A DNA stretch of 64,000 bases from positions 336,351 through 400,350 of the forward strand of contig NZ_AZGB01000016.1 of NCBI RefSeq assembly GCF_001435235.1, read 5' to 3'. The position numbers and the translations under genes were made by a program. Shown here piece by piece: positions 31,389 through 38,256 of this stretch. This DNA comes from Liquorilactobacillus ghanensis DSM 18630. Its GTDB lineage: Bacteria; Bacillota; Bacilli; Lactobacillales; Lactobacillaceae. The notes under the pieces are model-generated. The model was not told the origin of the DNA, did not search any database, and worked only from the letters and a program-made list of their open reading frames with translations. Each line of letters begins with the position of its first letter. Position 1 is the first letter of the stretch.

Positions 31389-31991
31389 ATGAATAAAAAA
31401 ACACTAATATCTATATTAGCAGTTACTGGTTTAATGATAGGCTTTACAAGTTTTACAGCTGATGCTGCCACTACAGGGACCCAAAGTGGGACAAGTAATA
31501 CAGGTGTAGATGTAGCAGCAGGTACATTATCAATTACTAGCGCCCCTGATATTACTTTTAATAGTAAGGTCGATGATATTGCTAATGGAACTAATTTAAC
31601 AGTTTCGAATTCTGCTAGCAGTACAACTCTAGAAACAACTGACGATCAAGGGTATGGTACGGACACTAGTTGGTCACTATCCGCAGTTCCCACAAAGTTA
31701 ACTTATACAGGTGGTGATGGTAAAACTAATACCCTAGATGTAGCTTCAATGACTTTTGATGGTACAGATAAAGTTACTCCTGATGGTACAACAAGCGTTG
31801 TCGTTGGCTCAGGAACAAATGAAGGAACAACTACTACATCTTTAAGTAAAACTGCAATTACGCTTGGAACGGATAAACAAGTTTTTGGTGCAACTTATAA
31901 TGGAACAATTACTTGGACTCTAACAGGGAATACAGGAACTATTGGCGGCAGCAGTACTTCAAGTTCGACTACTACTCCAGCTGCACAATAA
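31389..31991 (+). CDS. Small WxL-domain cell-surface protein
   Basis: A 200-residue secreted protein. A signal peptide covers residues 1 to about 27 (MNKKT start, hydrophobic core, TADAA cleavage region). The mature part is rich in Thr, Ser, Gly and Asp. Two WxL motifs are present, W-S-L in the middle (DTSWSLSAVP) and W-T-L near the end (TITWTLTGN), the pattern by which such proteins attach non-covalently to peptidoglycan. The C terminus is a Ser/Thr tail that extends past the second motif, whereas WxL domains often end close to it. It is followed at once by a DUF916/DUF3324 gene, its usual partner. Confidence 0.85.
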   Translation: MNKKTLISILAVTGLMIGFTSFTADAATTGTQSGTSNTGVDVAAGTLSITSAPDITFNSKVDDIANGTNLTVSNSASSTTLETTDDQGYGTDTSWSLSAVPTKLTYTGGDGKTNTLDVASMTFDGTDKVTPDGTTSVVVGSGTNEGTTTTSLSKTAITLGTDKQVFGATYNGTITWTLTGNTGTIGGSSTSSSTTTPAAQ

Positions 31992-31995
31992 TATT

Positions 31996-33039
31996 ATGAA
32001 AGCATATAATGTTAATTTCAGATACCTTTTAGTTTTATTGTTGATTCTAGGGGGTGTCTTTTTAGGTCTGCTGAGTTTTACCAATGTGCATGTGTTGGCA
32101 GCCAAAGCGAGTTTTTCGGTTAGTGTTGACGAAAAAAGCAGTCCATCTTCAATTGAAAAAGATGTTGAACCAAAGCAAGTGATAAATGTCAGACTCATTT
32201 TTTCTAATCATAGTAACCAAACACAGGAGTTTAAAGTTTCTCCTAATACGGCTTTTACGGGAGATAATGGAATTGTACAGTATAACTTAAAGCAACTAGG
32301 AAATCGTTATTTCGGCAAGTTAAAATTTAATTCAATGGTTTCTGGTACTAGGATGGTTACACTTGCTCCGCATCAGACTATTCAAAAAGAATATACAATA
32401 AGGATTCCGACTGAAACTTTTAAAGGAGTTTTTGTTGGGGGATTTTATGTTTCGCAGCGAGGCGGAGCTAGCAAGGCTGATGTTAGCAGTGATGGGAAAA
32501 AAGCGATTATGGGATATCAAAGTAAAGTCTCTTATGTTATTCCTGTTATTTTGCAAGAGAACGAGCAGATTATTCATACGAAGCTGAATTTAGAAAAAGT
32601 GGTTGCTAAGTCCGTTGTGGGAGAACCAGTTATTTTAGCCAAAATCGCTAATTTAACGCCAACTTATTTTGGTCAGTTACAGCTTAAGGCAAAGGTATAT
32701 ACTAAGGATCAGCATAAAAAAATTTTAAAGCAAACTAATTCAAATATGGAAATGGCGCCTTTGAGTTATTTTAATTATCATATTCGATTAAAAAAACCGT
32801 TGGCTAAAGGAAAGTATATGCTAGTTTTGAAAATGAACTCAGGAAAGCGTAAATGGGAATTTAAGCGCGATTTTCTTGTTACAACGCGCGTTTCACAAAT
32901 TAGTCAAAAGACAGCTAACAATAACGATAGCAACAAAATTAATTATCCATTAATTGTATTAGCTGGAATTTTATTATTGATGCTATTAGTAGTGATTTAC
33001 TATCTTGGAAAACAGCGAGGCAAAAATGTCGGAAAATAA
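31996..33039 (+). CDS. DUF916/DUF3324 membrane-anchored WxL-interacting protein
   Basis: A 347-residue surface protein. An N-terminal signal/anchor helix (about 10-35) precedes a DUF916 peptidoglycan-binding domain (about 38-160) and a DUF3324 host-binding domain (about 165-300); a C-terminal transmembrane helix (about 313-335) and a basic tail (GKQRGKNVGK) hold it in the membrane. The ATG is 4 bases after the WxL stop with no ribosome site in front, so translation is probably coupled to the WxL gene. An in-frame start at 31942 within the WxL gene would give an implausible N terminus. The pair is a minimal WxL locus without the larger WxL protein often present. Confidence 0.87.
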   Translation: MKAYNVNFRYLLVLLLILGGVFLGLLSFTNVHVLAAKASFSVSVDEKSSPSSIEKDVEPKQVINVRLIFSNHSNQTQEFKVSPNTAFTGDNGIVQYNLKQLGNRYFGKLKFNSMVSGTRMVTLAPHQTIQKEYTIRIPTETFKGVFVGGFYVSQRGGASKADVSSDGKKAIMGYQSKVSYVIPVILQENEQIIHTKLNLEKVVAKSVVGEPVILAKIANLTPTYFGQLQLKAKVYTKDQHKKILKQTNSNMEMAPLSYFNYHIRLKKPLAKGKYMLVLKMNSGKRKWEFKRDFLVTTRVSQISQKTANNNDSNKINYPLIVLAGILLLMLLVVIYYLGKQRGKNVGK

Positions 33040-33119
33040 GTTTGAAAATTGATTTTCTTAGTAGCAGAATAAGGCTATTAGTTAATTAAAACATATTTGT
33101 CGTTAGGGGTATAAATAAT

Positions 33120-33174
33120 AAACTGGAATGTTTTAGGCTAGATTTACTAGTCTGCAACATTCCAGTTTGTTTTA
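33120..33174 (+). terminator. Long hairpin/terminator after WxL operon
   Basis: Perfect 13-bp arms (AAACTGGAATGTT and AACATTCCAGTTT) with a further inner AGGCTAG/CTAGTCT stem, followed by GTTTTAG. It can stop transcription of the WxL operon; the very long stem, next to a recombinase gene, is notable. Confidence 0.7.
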
Positions 33175-33209
33175 GAATATATAGATTACAATCGTACGTG
33201 AGCTCTTGA

Positions 33210-33809
33210 CTAATTGCATTCTTTTTTTATTCTGCAAACGGTGCCAACACTGATTTGATACTTACTGGCTAAAAAGCGAATTGGTTTTCCCATTGCCAGT
33301 TCCTTTTTTACAGCAAAGTAAATATTGCGCCTTTTTTTATTAGCAGAAGTAGCGCTATACAAAATTGGTCGTCCTTTATAAACACCGCGTTTTTTTGCCA
33401 AAGCGATACCTTCTCTTTGGCGTTCTCTTATCATTTCTCGTTCGCTTTGAGCTTGAAATTTAAAAACAGTGATGAGAATATCTGTTAACATATTTCGTAG
33501 ATTTGCATCGGGGATATTAGAAAAATCTGGTAAATCTAAACTCTGTATGGAAGCTCCTCGTTGTTGAATGAACTGAATTATTTTTGTTAGATCATTGGCA
33601 TCTCTGCCTAAACGATCCAAGCTGGTAACGTACACAACATCGTCTTTTTTTATGGTTTTCATTAATTTTAAAAGTTCGCTTCTCTCAGTGATACTTTTAC
33701 CAGATATTTTTTCAGAATATATTTTGTCAACGGGTACTTTATTTAGACGCTCAATTTGCCTAGCTAAGTTCTGCTCTTTTGAGGATACCCTAATATAACC
33801 AAACTTCAT
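33210..33809 (-). CDS. Serine recombinase (resolvase/invertase family)
   Basis: A 199-residue site-specific recombinase. The catalytic N-terminal domain (about 1-120) has the nucleophile Ser9 in YIRVSS, the conserved SLDRLGRD segment and the E-helix region ending in QAQSEREMIRERQREGI. The C-terminal helix-turn-helix (about 140-199) reads GRP then AVKKELAMGKPIRFLASKY. The length fits small plasmid or transposon resolvases and invertases. GGAGG lies 9 bases before the ATG at 33809; an ATG 9 bases upstream abuts the ribosome site and is rejected. No transposase or plasmid replication gene is near, so its target site is unknown. Confidence 0.9.
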   Translation of the reverse strand: MKFGYIRVSSKEQNLARQIERLNKVPVDKIYSEKISGKSITERSELLKLMKTIKKDDVVYVTSLDRLGRDANDLTKIIQFIQQRGASIQSLDLPDFSNIPDANLRNMLTDILITVFKFQAQSEREMIRERQREGIALAKKRGVYKGRPILYSATSANKKRRNIYFAVKKELAMGKPIRFLASKYQISVGTVCRIKKECN

Positions 33810-33867
33810 ATAAATCATCCTCCAAAATTTTTATTTTGAATATATATACTGCATTTGTTGTATTTTG

Positions 33868-33885
33868 TTTAGGGTAAACTCTAAA
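33868..33885. promoter_or_regulatory. Operator-like inverted repeat, copy 1
   Basis: TTTAGGGT and ACTCTAAA (one mismatch) around AA, lying about 7-25 bases downstream of the predicted start of the recombinase transcript. A near-identical repeat lies at 34065-34081 before the EAL gene. Confidence 0.55.
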
Positions 33886-33898
33886 TAGCACATAATAA

Positions 33899-33927
33899 AT
33901 ACTATATCTACAGTAAGAGACTGTCAA
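33899..33927 (-). promoter_or_regulatory. Promoter of the serine recombinase gene
   Basis: On the minus strand TTGACA (plus 33922-33927) and TAGTAT (plus 33899-33904) are exactly 17 bases apart, giving a start near 33892 and an 80-base leader. Confidence 0.7.
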
Positions 33928-33970
33928 TTATAATATATTTTTATCCTTTTTTTGAATTAAAATTCAATTT

Positions 33971-33999
33971 TTGAAAATTAGATTGTATATGCTTTTAAT
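33971..33999 (+). promoter_or_regulatory. Promoter of the EAL operon
   Basis: TTGAAA (33971-33976) and TTTAAT (33994-33999) with 17 bases between. Transcription would begin at the left edge of the 44-bp palindrome. Confidence 0.5.
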
Positions 34000-34002
34000 T
34001 TT

Positions 34003-34046
34003 AAAATAGTTTCTATCAATATATATATATTGATAGAAACTATTTT
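34003..34046. repeat. Perfect 44-bp palindrome upstream of the EAL operon
   Basis: The left 22 bases begin AAAATAGTTTCTATCA and continue in AT repeats; the right 22 bases are their exact reverse complement, with no spacer. The right arm runs on into TTTTT, so the RNA could form a 5' hairpin with terminator character; the DNA could extrude as a cruciform or bind a dimeric protein. Confidence 0.9.
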
Positions 34047-34064
34047 TGCTGTAAGCGTGTTTTA

Positions 34065-34081
34065 TTTAGGGTTTACCCTAA
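34065..34081. promoter_or_regulatory. Operator-like inverted repeat, copy 2
   Basis: TTAGGGT and ACCCTAA arms around TT, ending 16 bases before the AGGAG ribosome site of the EAL gene. It shares TTTAGGGT and the inverted layout with the repeat at 33868-33885. Confidence 0.55.
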
Positions 34082-34108
34082 TTGAAAACATTTTTACAGG
34101 AGAAAGCA

Positions 34109-34807
34109 TTGGAAAAAAATAACATACAGAAGATATTAAATAATTTGTTTTTAGTATACCAACCCATCATCAATCTAAAAAAACAAGAAGACAGTGAAGT
34201 CATCAATTTTGAAGCACTGTTAAGATCAACTGACACAGCTGGTTTTCCCCAAAAAGAATTTTGTTCAATGATCAAAAATAATGAAACAAATAAGCTTTTT
34301 TTGGAGTCGATGTTTACCAAAATTAACCAAATAAAATCTGATAAGGACATTTGGATAAATTTAGCACCACAACAATGCATATATTCATCAACAATTAATT
34401 TTTTAGAAGCAGTGAGAAGTAGTTGCAAAAATTTACGAATTGAGATTACAGAACACCCAATAACTCCTAGCAAGATTAAAGATTTTGAAAATTTTTTATT
34501 TGCATTAAAAAAACTTGAATATCAATGGGCATTTGATGATGTCGGCACCGGTCAAAATACGTTGGCTTTTGTTTTAAAAAACTTGAATGGTGTTAGTAGA
34601 ATAAAACTTTCACTTTTGCCATTTTATTCGTTAAAACCAGCTTCACAAAATCTGTTGGTAAAGTTTTGGAGCTCAATTGCGGAAGAAAACAATATTGAAT
34701 TTGTAGTAGAGGGAGTTAGCACCAAAGAGATGGCTCAGCAAGTTTGGCATAGTGGTGGGAAGCTACAGCAAGGATTCTTTTGGGGAAAACCTGATCAATT
34801 GCAGTGA
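34109..34807 (+). CDS. Stand-alone EAL-domain protein (cyclic-di-GMP phosphodiesterase candidate)
   Basis: A 232-residue protein made only of an EAL domain, the fold that linearises cyclic di-GMP. The catalytic set appears complete: Glu35 in FEALLR, Asn in WINLAPQ, Glu in EITEHP, the Asp pair in FDDVGTG, Lys in RIKLS, Glu in VVEGV and Gln in QQGFFWGKP. There is no sensor, receiver or GGDEF domain. The TTG at 34109 is chosen over an in-frame TTG at 34082 because AGGAG lies 6 bases ahead of it. Two small membrane-protein genes follow in the same direction. Activity is plausible; a degenerate ligand-binding role is the alternative. Confidence 0.85.
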   Translation: MEKNNIQKILNNLFLVYQPIINLKKQEDSEVINFEALLRSTDTAGFPQKEFCSMIKNNETNKLFLESMFTKINQIKSDKDIWINLAPQQCIYSSTINFLEAVRSSCKNLRIEITEHPITPSKIKDFENFLFALKKLEYQWAFDDVGTGQNTLAFVLKNLNGVSRIKLSLLPFYSLKPASQNLLVKFWSSIAEENNIEFVVEGVSTKEMAQQVWHSGGKLQQGFFWGKPDQLQ

Positions 34808-34848
34808 AGTTTGAATAGCTTAATCGGTAGGAAGGAAAAAAAGTCAAA

Positions 34849-35079
34849 GTGATTTTAACATTTTTATTGCTTGTAGTAACGCTGACAGCATGTTTAATAA
34901 CGAAAAAAATAACATTTATTAAACTTAATCAGCTAAATAATGATGAATTAAAGAGAATAATCAATCATGGCAATAAGAAGAATCAAAAAAGAATGGCTAA
35001 AACTATCATAGCTAAAAGACGCGCCAAAGTAATCGAAGATGTGGAGAAAGTTTATTTGAAACAAATAAAAAGAAAATGA
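34849..35079 (+). CDS. Small membrane-anchored basic protein
   Basis: A 76-residue protein that I do not recognise. Residues 1-16 are a hydrophobic helix (ILTFLLLVVTLTACLI); LTAC resembles a lipobox, but no basic residues precede it, so a simple membrane anchor is more likely. The remaining 60 residues are strongly basic and helical (KKNQKRMAKTIIAKRRAK). Start GTG, with AGGAAGG about 12 bases ahead. It lies between the EAL gene and another membrane protein in an apparent operon. Confidence 0.6.
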   Translation: MILTFLLLVVTLTACLITKKITFIKLNQLNNDELKRIINHGNKKNQKRMAKTIIAKRRAKVIEDVEKVYLKQIKRK

Positions 35080-35101
35080 TTTTTACGGAGGAAAAATTAG
35101 G

Positions 35102-35515
35102 TTGAGGGATAAGGATGAAATAATTGGTTCACTGATTATGTTATTTTCATTAATTGCAGGTAATTTTTATGAAGTTAAGGAAAGCGACCTGATTGATCCA
35201 CAAAGCAAAATTTTTACAGGGTATCAATTGATTTTTGAGGGAGCAAGTTTTTGGGCGCTTTTTTTAGTGTTTATCCCACTAACGATTCTACTTATTAGTA
35301 TTTTCTTAGGCAAAATAAATCCAGTGATTTACATTACACTGGTTTTTATTGCGATAAATTTGGTGTTTATTGCCAAAAGTGACTACCTTAACTTGATGAA
35401 TTCGGTGAATAAAATTACTTTTTCGACTGGTGCCCGTATTTTTTTGATAGGGGCGGGCTACATAATGTTTAAAAATTTTAAAAGCATCTTAAATTTAGCA
35501 AATTCTGCAAAATGA
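35102..35515 (+). CDS. Membrane protein of unknown function in the EAL operon
   Basis: A 137-residue protein with four likely transmembrane segments (about 8-22, 48-68, 75-95 and 110-128) and short loops; not recognised. It begins with TTG, 10 bases after GGAGG, and follows the small basic protein by 22 bases. All three genes of this unit use non-ATG starts. A terminator follows. Confidence 0.6.
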   Translation: MRDKDEIIGSLIMLFSLIAGNFYEVKESDLIDPQSKIFTGYQLIFEGASFWALFLVFIPLTILLISIFLGKINPVIYITLVFIAINLVFIAKSDYLNLMNSVNKITFSTGARIFLIGAGYIMFKNFKSILNLANSAK

Positions 35516-35529
35516 TAATATAAATAATT

Positions 35530-35572
35530 ATGGCTGACTAAACAATAATGTTTAAGCCAGCCGTTTTTTAAT
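35530..35572. terminator. Terminator between EAL operon and DedA gene
   Basis: GGCTG/CAGCC and AAACA/TGTTT stems are followed by GTTTTTTAATTTT. It can serve the EAL operon and lies at the end of the convergent dedA-like gene. Confidence 0.8.
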
Positions 35573-35591
35573 TTTCAGCACAAGCTAAAAT

Positions 35592-36203
35592 TTATTTTGC
35601 TTTTTTCGCTCGTCTGAACAGCCAGTAACCAATCAAACCAGCTGCAATTAATAAGAGAGCAAATTTACCATAAGTTTCAAATAAATTAACAAAATGCGGC
35701 CAAGCATGACCAGCTAGACGACCTAACCAAATTAAGGCAGTATTCCAGATTAACGTTCCACAGGTTGTGAAGATAATAAAGCGACTGAAAGAATATTCAG
35801 CCATCCCAGCCGGTAATGAAATTAGACTGCGTACTACTGGTACAAACCGTCCAAAAAAAACAGCTTGGCCGCCATAACGCTTAAAAAAATTAGCTGCTTT
35901 TTCAAGATCGGCAGGTTTTAAATGTAAGATTTTACCCCAACGCCCAGCAATTAATTTTTCCAATCGCGGTACTGATAATAGTCGACCTACGGCGTAAAGA
36001 ATCAGGGCTCCGATAACTGCTCCAAAAGTAGCTGCTAAGATACTTGGAAAGACTTTCAGGGAAGTTGTTAGGGTTGCAAAACCGGTAAATGCTAAGACAA
36101 CTTCTGAGGGGATCGGTGGGAAAATATTTTCAATGGCGATTAAAAAAATAATACCAAGGTAGCCATATTGATTAATGATATCGGTTAAAAAGGTGGTATT
36201 CAT
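35592..36203 (-). CDS. DedA-family membrane protein
   Basis: A 203-residue membrane protein of the DedA/SNARE-associated family, implicated in recycling undecaprenyl phosphate or other lipid carriers and in envelope homeostasis. Family features: FLIAIENIFPPIPSEV near residue 20 with the conserved acidic residue, GAVIGALILYAVGR, and FFGRFVPVVRSLISLPAG with its arginines. The ATG at 36203 is preferred (GGAG 8 bases ahead); a GTG three codons earlier overlaps that ribosome site. Single gene, convergent with the EAL operon. Confidence 0.9.
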   Translation of the reverse strand: MNTTFLTDIINQYGYLGIIFLIAIENIFPPIPSEVVLAFTGFATLTTSLKVFPSILAATFGAVIGALILYAVGRLLSVPRLEKLIAGRWGKILHLKPADLEKAANFFKRYGGQAVFFGRFVPVVRSLISLPAGMAEYSFSRFIIFTTCGTLIWNTALIWLGRLAGHAWPHFVNLFETYGKFALLLIAAGLIGYWLFRRAKKAK

Positions 36204-36420
36204 ATTTTGCACTCCTCGTATTATTAGATGAAATCGTATTTTTTATTTTAACTTTTTTTAGCTAGACAGGTCAACTGATAATGATTATCTAGCCGTATTT
36301 TTAAAACAATAGCTAAAAAATAGTACTAAGAAGGGATTTTTTTTAAGTAGTGAATTATTTTTTTGACTGCTTTGGACTAGCAATGTCAAATTCGTTTATT
36401 ACTGAGAAATATGTTTATAT
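36204..36420. other. AT-rich gap between DedA gene and RNA promoter
   Basis: About 215 bases holding the presumed dedA promoter on the minus strand; no gene, cre site or structured RNA was recognised. Confidence 0.5.
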
Positions 36421-36448
36421 TTGATTTGCATTATACATTGTCTATAAT
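36421..36448 (+). promoter_or_regulatory. Strong promoter of the structured RNA
   Basis: TTGATT (36421-36426) and consensus TATAAT (36443-36448) are 16 bases apart. Transcription would begin at about 36455, just before a GC-rich segment that stands out from its surroundings. Confidence 0.65.
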
Positions 36449-36454
36449 GATATT

Positions 36455-36575
36455 AATTAGGAATGTGTATTTCAACGGATCACTGTGGGCCTAGGAAGTT
36501 GGCAGTCGGTTGTGCGGTCAGTGTTAGATGCTTCTTGCTGATCGTAGTTTTTAGCCTGAGGCGTGTGACTCCCTA
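36455..36575 (+). ncRNA. Candidate structured RNA, 6S-like rod with central bubble
   Basis: GC-rich non-coding stretch. The ends pair as GGATCAC (36477-36483) with GTGACTCC (36565-36572, one bulge), then GCCTAGG (36489-36495) with CCTGAGGC (36555-36562, one bulge). The centre forms CGGTCAG (36515-36521) with CTGATCG (36538-36544). A large asymmetric bubble separates the outer and apical helices. This closing-stem/bubble/terminal-loop plan resembles 6S RNA, although about 120 bases is short for that class. It could instead be a leader acting on the next gene. Confidence 0.45.
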
Positions 36576-36580
36576 AAAAA

Positions 36581-36589
36581 TGCTATAAT
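36581..36589 (+). promoter_or_regulatory. Extended -10 promoter of the 36622 gene
   Basis: TGCTATAAT is an extended -10 element lying just after the structured RNA; no matching -35 at 17 bases. It would start the downstream mRNA near 36596. Confidence 0.5.
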
Positions 36590-36621
36590 ATTAGCTGAAA
36601 GCCAGCACGGAGGTATAAATT

Positions 36622-37440
36622 ATGAGAAAACGTACTTGGTTTATGATCACATTGATCATTGCCGTAATTTTTATTGGTTATGGTTATACAAAACACGTTG
36701 AAAATATGCAATATTATCAAGAATCGCTTAATCAAGCAGAATCAGCCATTAATAATCAGGCATATCAAACAGCTCAAATCGATTTGGAAAATGCGTTGAA
36801 GAAGAAAAAGAATGGTCAAACAGCTCAAATCTATTTGAAACAAGTGAAATTATATCGTCAAGGAATGAAAGATGTTGACAAGAAGAAACTGCAAGCAGCT
36901 CAAAAGAAGTTTCAACAAGTTGCTGAACAGCAAAATGGAATGCAGCTTTTAGTCAGCCGGGCTTCTGCAAAACAAGCTGAATTACAAGAAGTTTTGCGGG
37001 AATTACCATTGTTTGAGCATGCGTACGATCGGGCTAAAATTTTATCGACTAATTATGAATATACAGCTTCTAATACTAAATTAGCTGTAATTTTAGGTTA
37101 TGGCAGTATAAATAAACCTTATTATCAAAATGTTTATGAAAAAGCCAAAAAATTGCAGACTTATAATAACCGAATTTTAACTAAACTAGGCTACCATGTT
37201 GACAGTGGTGTTTCGGCAACTGATTCATCAGCAACCGATTTTCTACCTGGGAGTACAAGTACAGCTGCTGCAAGTAATTTGAAAAAAATTACGACTAAGC
37301 AGGTAAAACAAGCTCGACAAGACCTTATCAAAGAAGGCGTTGACCCTAATCTATTCAGTGATCTGCAAATCAAGCAGGTTATCCAAGAAGCTGATAATCA
37401 AGGTGTATCAGTCCGCCAGATAGCACGTGAATTCAAATAA
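36622..37440 (+). CDS. Membrane-anchored helical repeat protein, unknown function
   Basis: A 272-residue protein. Residues about 6-22 form a transmembrane anchor (WFMITLIIAVIFIGYGY); the rest is probably extracellular. Residues 30-190 are helical and rich in Gln, Ala and Lys, with a repeat reminiscent of tetratricopeptide-type helices (SAINNQAYQTAQIDLENAL). A Ser/Thr/Ala linker near 205-225 leads to a small C-terminal domain of about 45 residues (KQVKQARQDLIKEGVDP and QIKQVIQEADNQGVSVRQIA) that looks like a separate helical module. CGGAGG lies 10 bases before the ATG. Function unknown; an envelope role is likely. Confidence 0.7.
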   Translation: MRKRTWFMITLIIAVIFIGYGYTKHVENMQYYQESLNQAESAINNQAYQTAQIDLENALKKKKNGQTAQIYLKQVKLYRQGMKDVDKKKLQAAQKKFQQVAEQQNGMQLLVSRASAKQAELQEVLRELPLFEHAYDRAKILSTNYEYTASNTKLAVILGYGSINKPYYQNVYEKAKKLQTYNNRILTKLGYHVDSGVSATDSSATDFLPGSTSTAAASNLKKITTKQVKQARQDLIKEGVDPNLFSDLQIKQVIQEADNQGVSVRQIAREFK

Positions 37441-37481
37441 AGTAGTATGTTTTGCTCACGTTAATAAAGATTTTTTCAAAA

Positions 37482-37526
37482 AAAAGAAGCTACGCAAGAA
37501 CTAGACTTTGCGCAGTTTCTTTTTTC
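37482..37526. terminator. Bidirectional terminator
   Basis: AGAAGCTACGCAAG pairs with CTTTGCGCAGTTTCT around a short loop, with A-rich sequence on the left and T-rich on the right. It separates two convergent genes. Confidence 0.85.
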
Positions 37527-37569
37527 GCGTTTGCTTAGTGAAATTCCAATAATCACATGTTATTGAAAA

Positions 37570-38181
37570 CTAATTTGCCGCAGTTAAATCGCGATTAAAA
37601 TAATAAACGGTTTGTGTTTGCGGTGTTAACTCAATTTTGGTCAGACCAGCGTTAGTTGGCTCATTTAAACTGGAGAGTCGGTTAATGCCTAAAACGGCGT
37701 TCATCATCAATTTGATGGTAAAACCATGACTGGCAATTAAAATCTTTTTTTGGGGATGCCGATTAACTAACTCGGCAAACAACTGCTGCAGTCTAAAAGT
37801 AACTTGTTCAAAATTATCGCCATGATTAATTTCGGATGTTCCCGGTAATAAATTATGGCGTAGATCGAAACAATCCGGGAATTTTTTCCAGATCGTTTTT
37901 TCCAGTTCGCCATCCCAAAGACCATAATCGAACTCTTTCAGGCGGCTGTCAAAAACAGTAACTGATTTTGGAGCAATAATGGCTGCCGTTTGCGCTGCTC
38001 GCAGCAAAGGACTGGCATATACGAGATCAAATTGCAGTCGTTGCCGTTTAAGTTGGGAACTAACCAGCTGTGCTTGTTGTCGTCCCTTAGCTGTTAAAGG
38101 CGTATCAATGTGACTGCCTTGCAAGATTCCCTTGGCATTGGCTTGACTTTGACCGTGACGAATAATATATAAAGTAGTCAT
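37570..38181 (-). CDS. Histidine phosphatase superfamily protein (phosphoglycerate mutase-like)
   Basis: A 203-residue cytoplasmic phosphatase of the cofactor-dependent mutase fold. The catalytic RHGQSQAN motif with its phospho-accepting histidine lies at residues 8-15, and the second histidine is in IASHGFTI near residue 150. Short proteins like this are usually broad phosphatases and not glycolytic mutases. It is a single gene, oriented toward the bidirectional terminator. Confidence 0.87.
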   Translation of the reverse strand: MTTLYIIRHGQSQANAKGILQGSHIDTPLTAKGRQQAQLVSSQLKRQRLQFDLVYASPLLRAAQTAAIIAPKSVTVFDSRLKEFDYGLWDGELEKTIWKKFPDCFDLRHNLLPGTSEINHGDNFEQVTFRLQQLFAELVNRHPQKKILIASHGFTIKLMMNAVLGINRLSSLNEPTNAGLTKIELTPQTQTVYYFNRDLTAAN

Positions 38182-38256
38182 GGTAACTTCCCCCAGTATC
38201 TTAAAATTACGATACTTTCAGAATACTCATTTTTGCCAAGAAAAGCAATCTGCTAA

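Noticed and set aside
31942..31995. Earlier in-frame start for the DUF916/DUF3324 gene
   Set aside because: It would overlap the WxL gene by 50 bases and put 18 unrelated residues before a normal signal-anchor sequence.
33210..33809. Serine recombinase as evidence for an intact transposon or prophage
   Set aside because: No transposase, terminal inverted repeats, target duplication, integrase attachment repeat or phage gene was found around it, so only the single gene is reported.
34078..34473. Open frame on the minus strand inside the EAL gene
   Set aside because: It lies opposite a gene with full domain conservation and has no ribosome site or recognisable protein features.
36455..36575. 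SRP RNA, T-box leader or SMK/preQ1 riboswitch
   Set aside because: The GGAAG/GCAGCC apical motif of SRP RNA, the T-box core and the conserved riboswitch elements are all absent.
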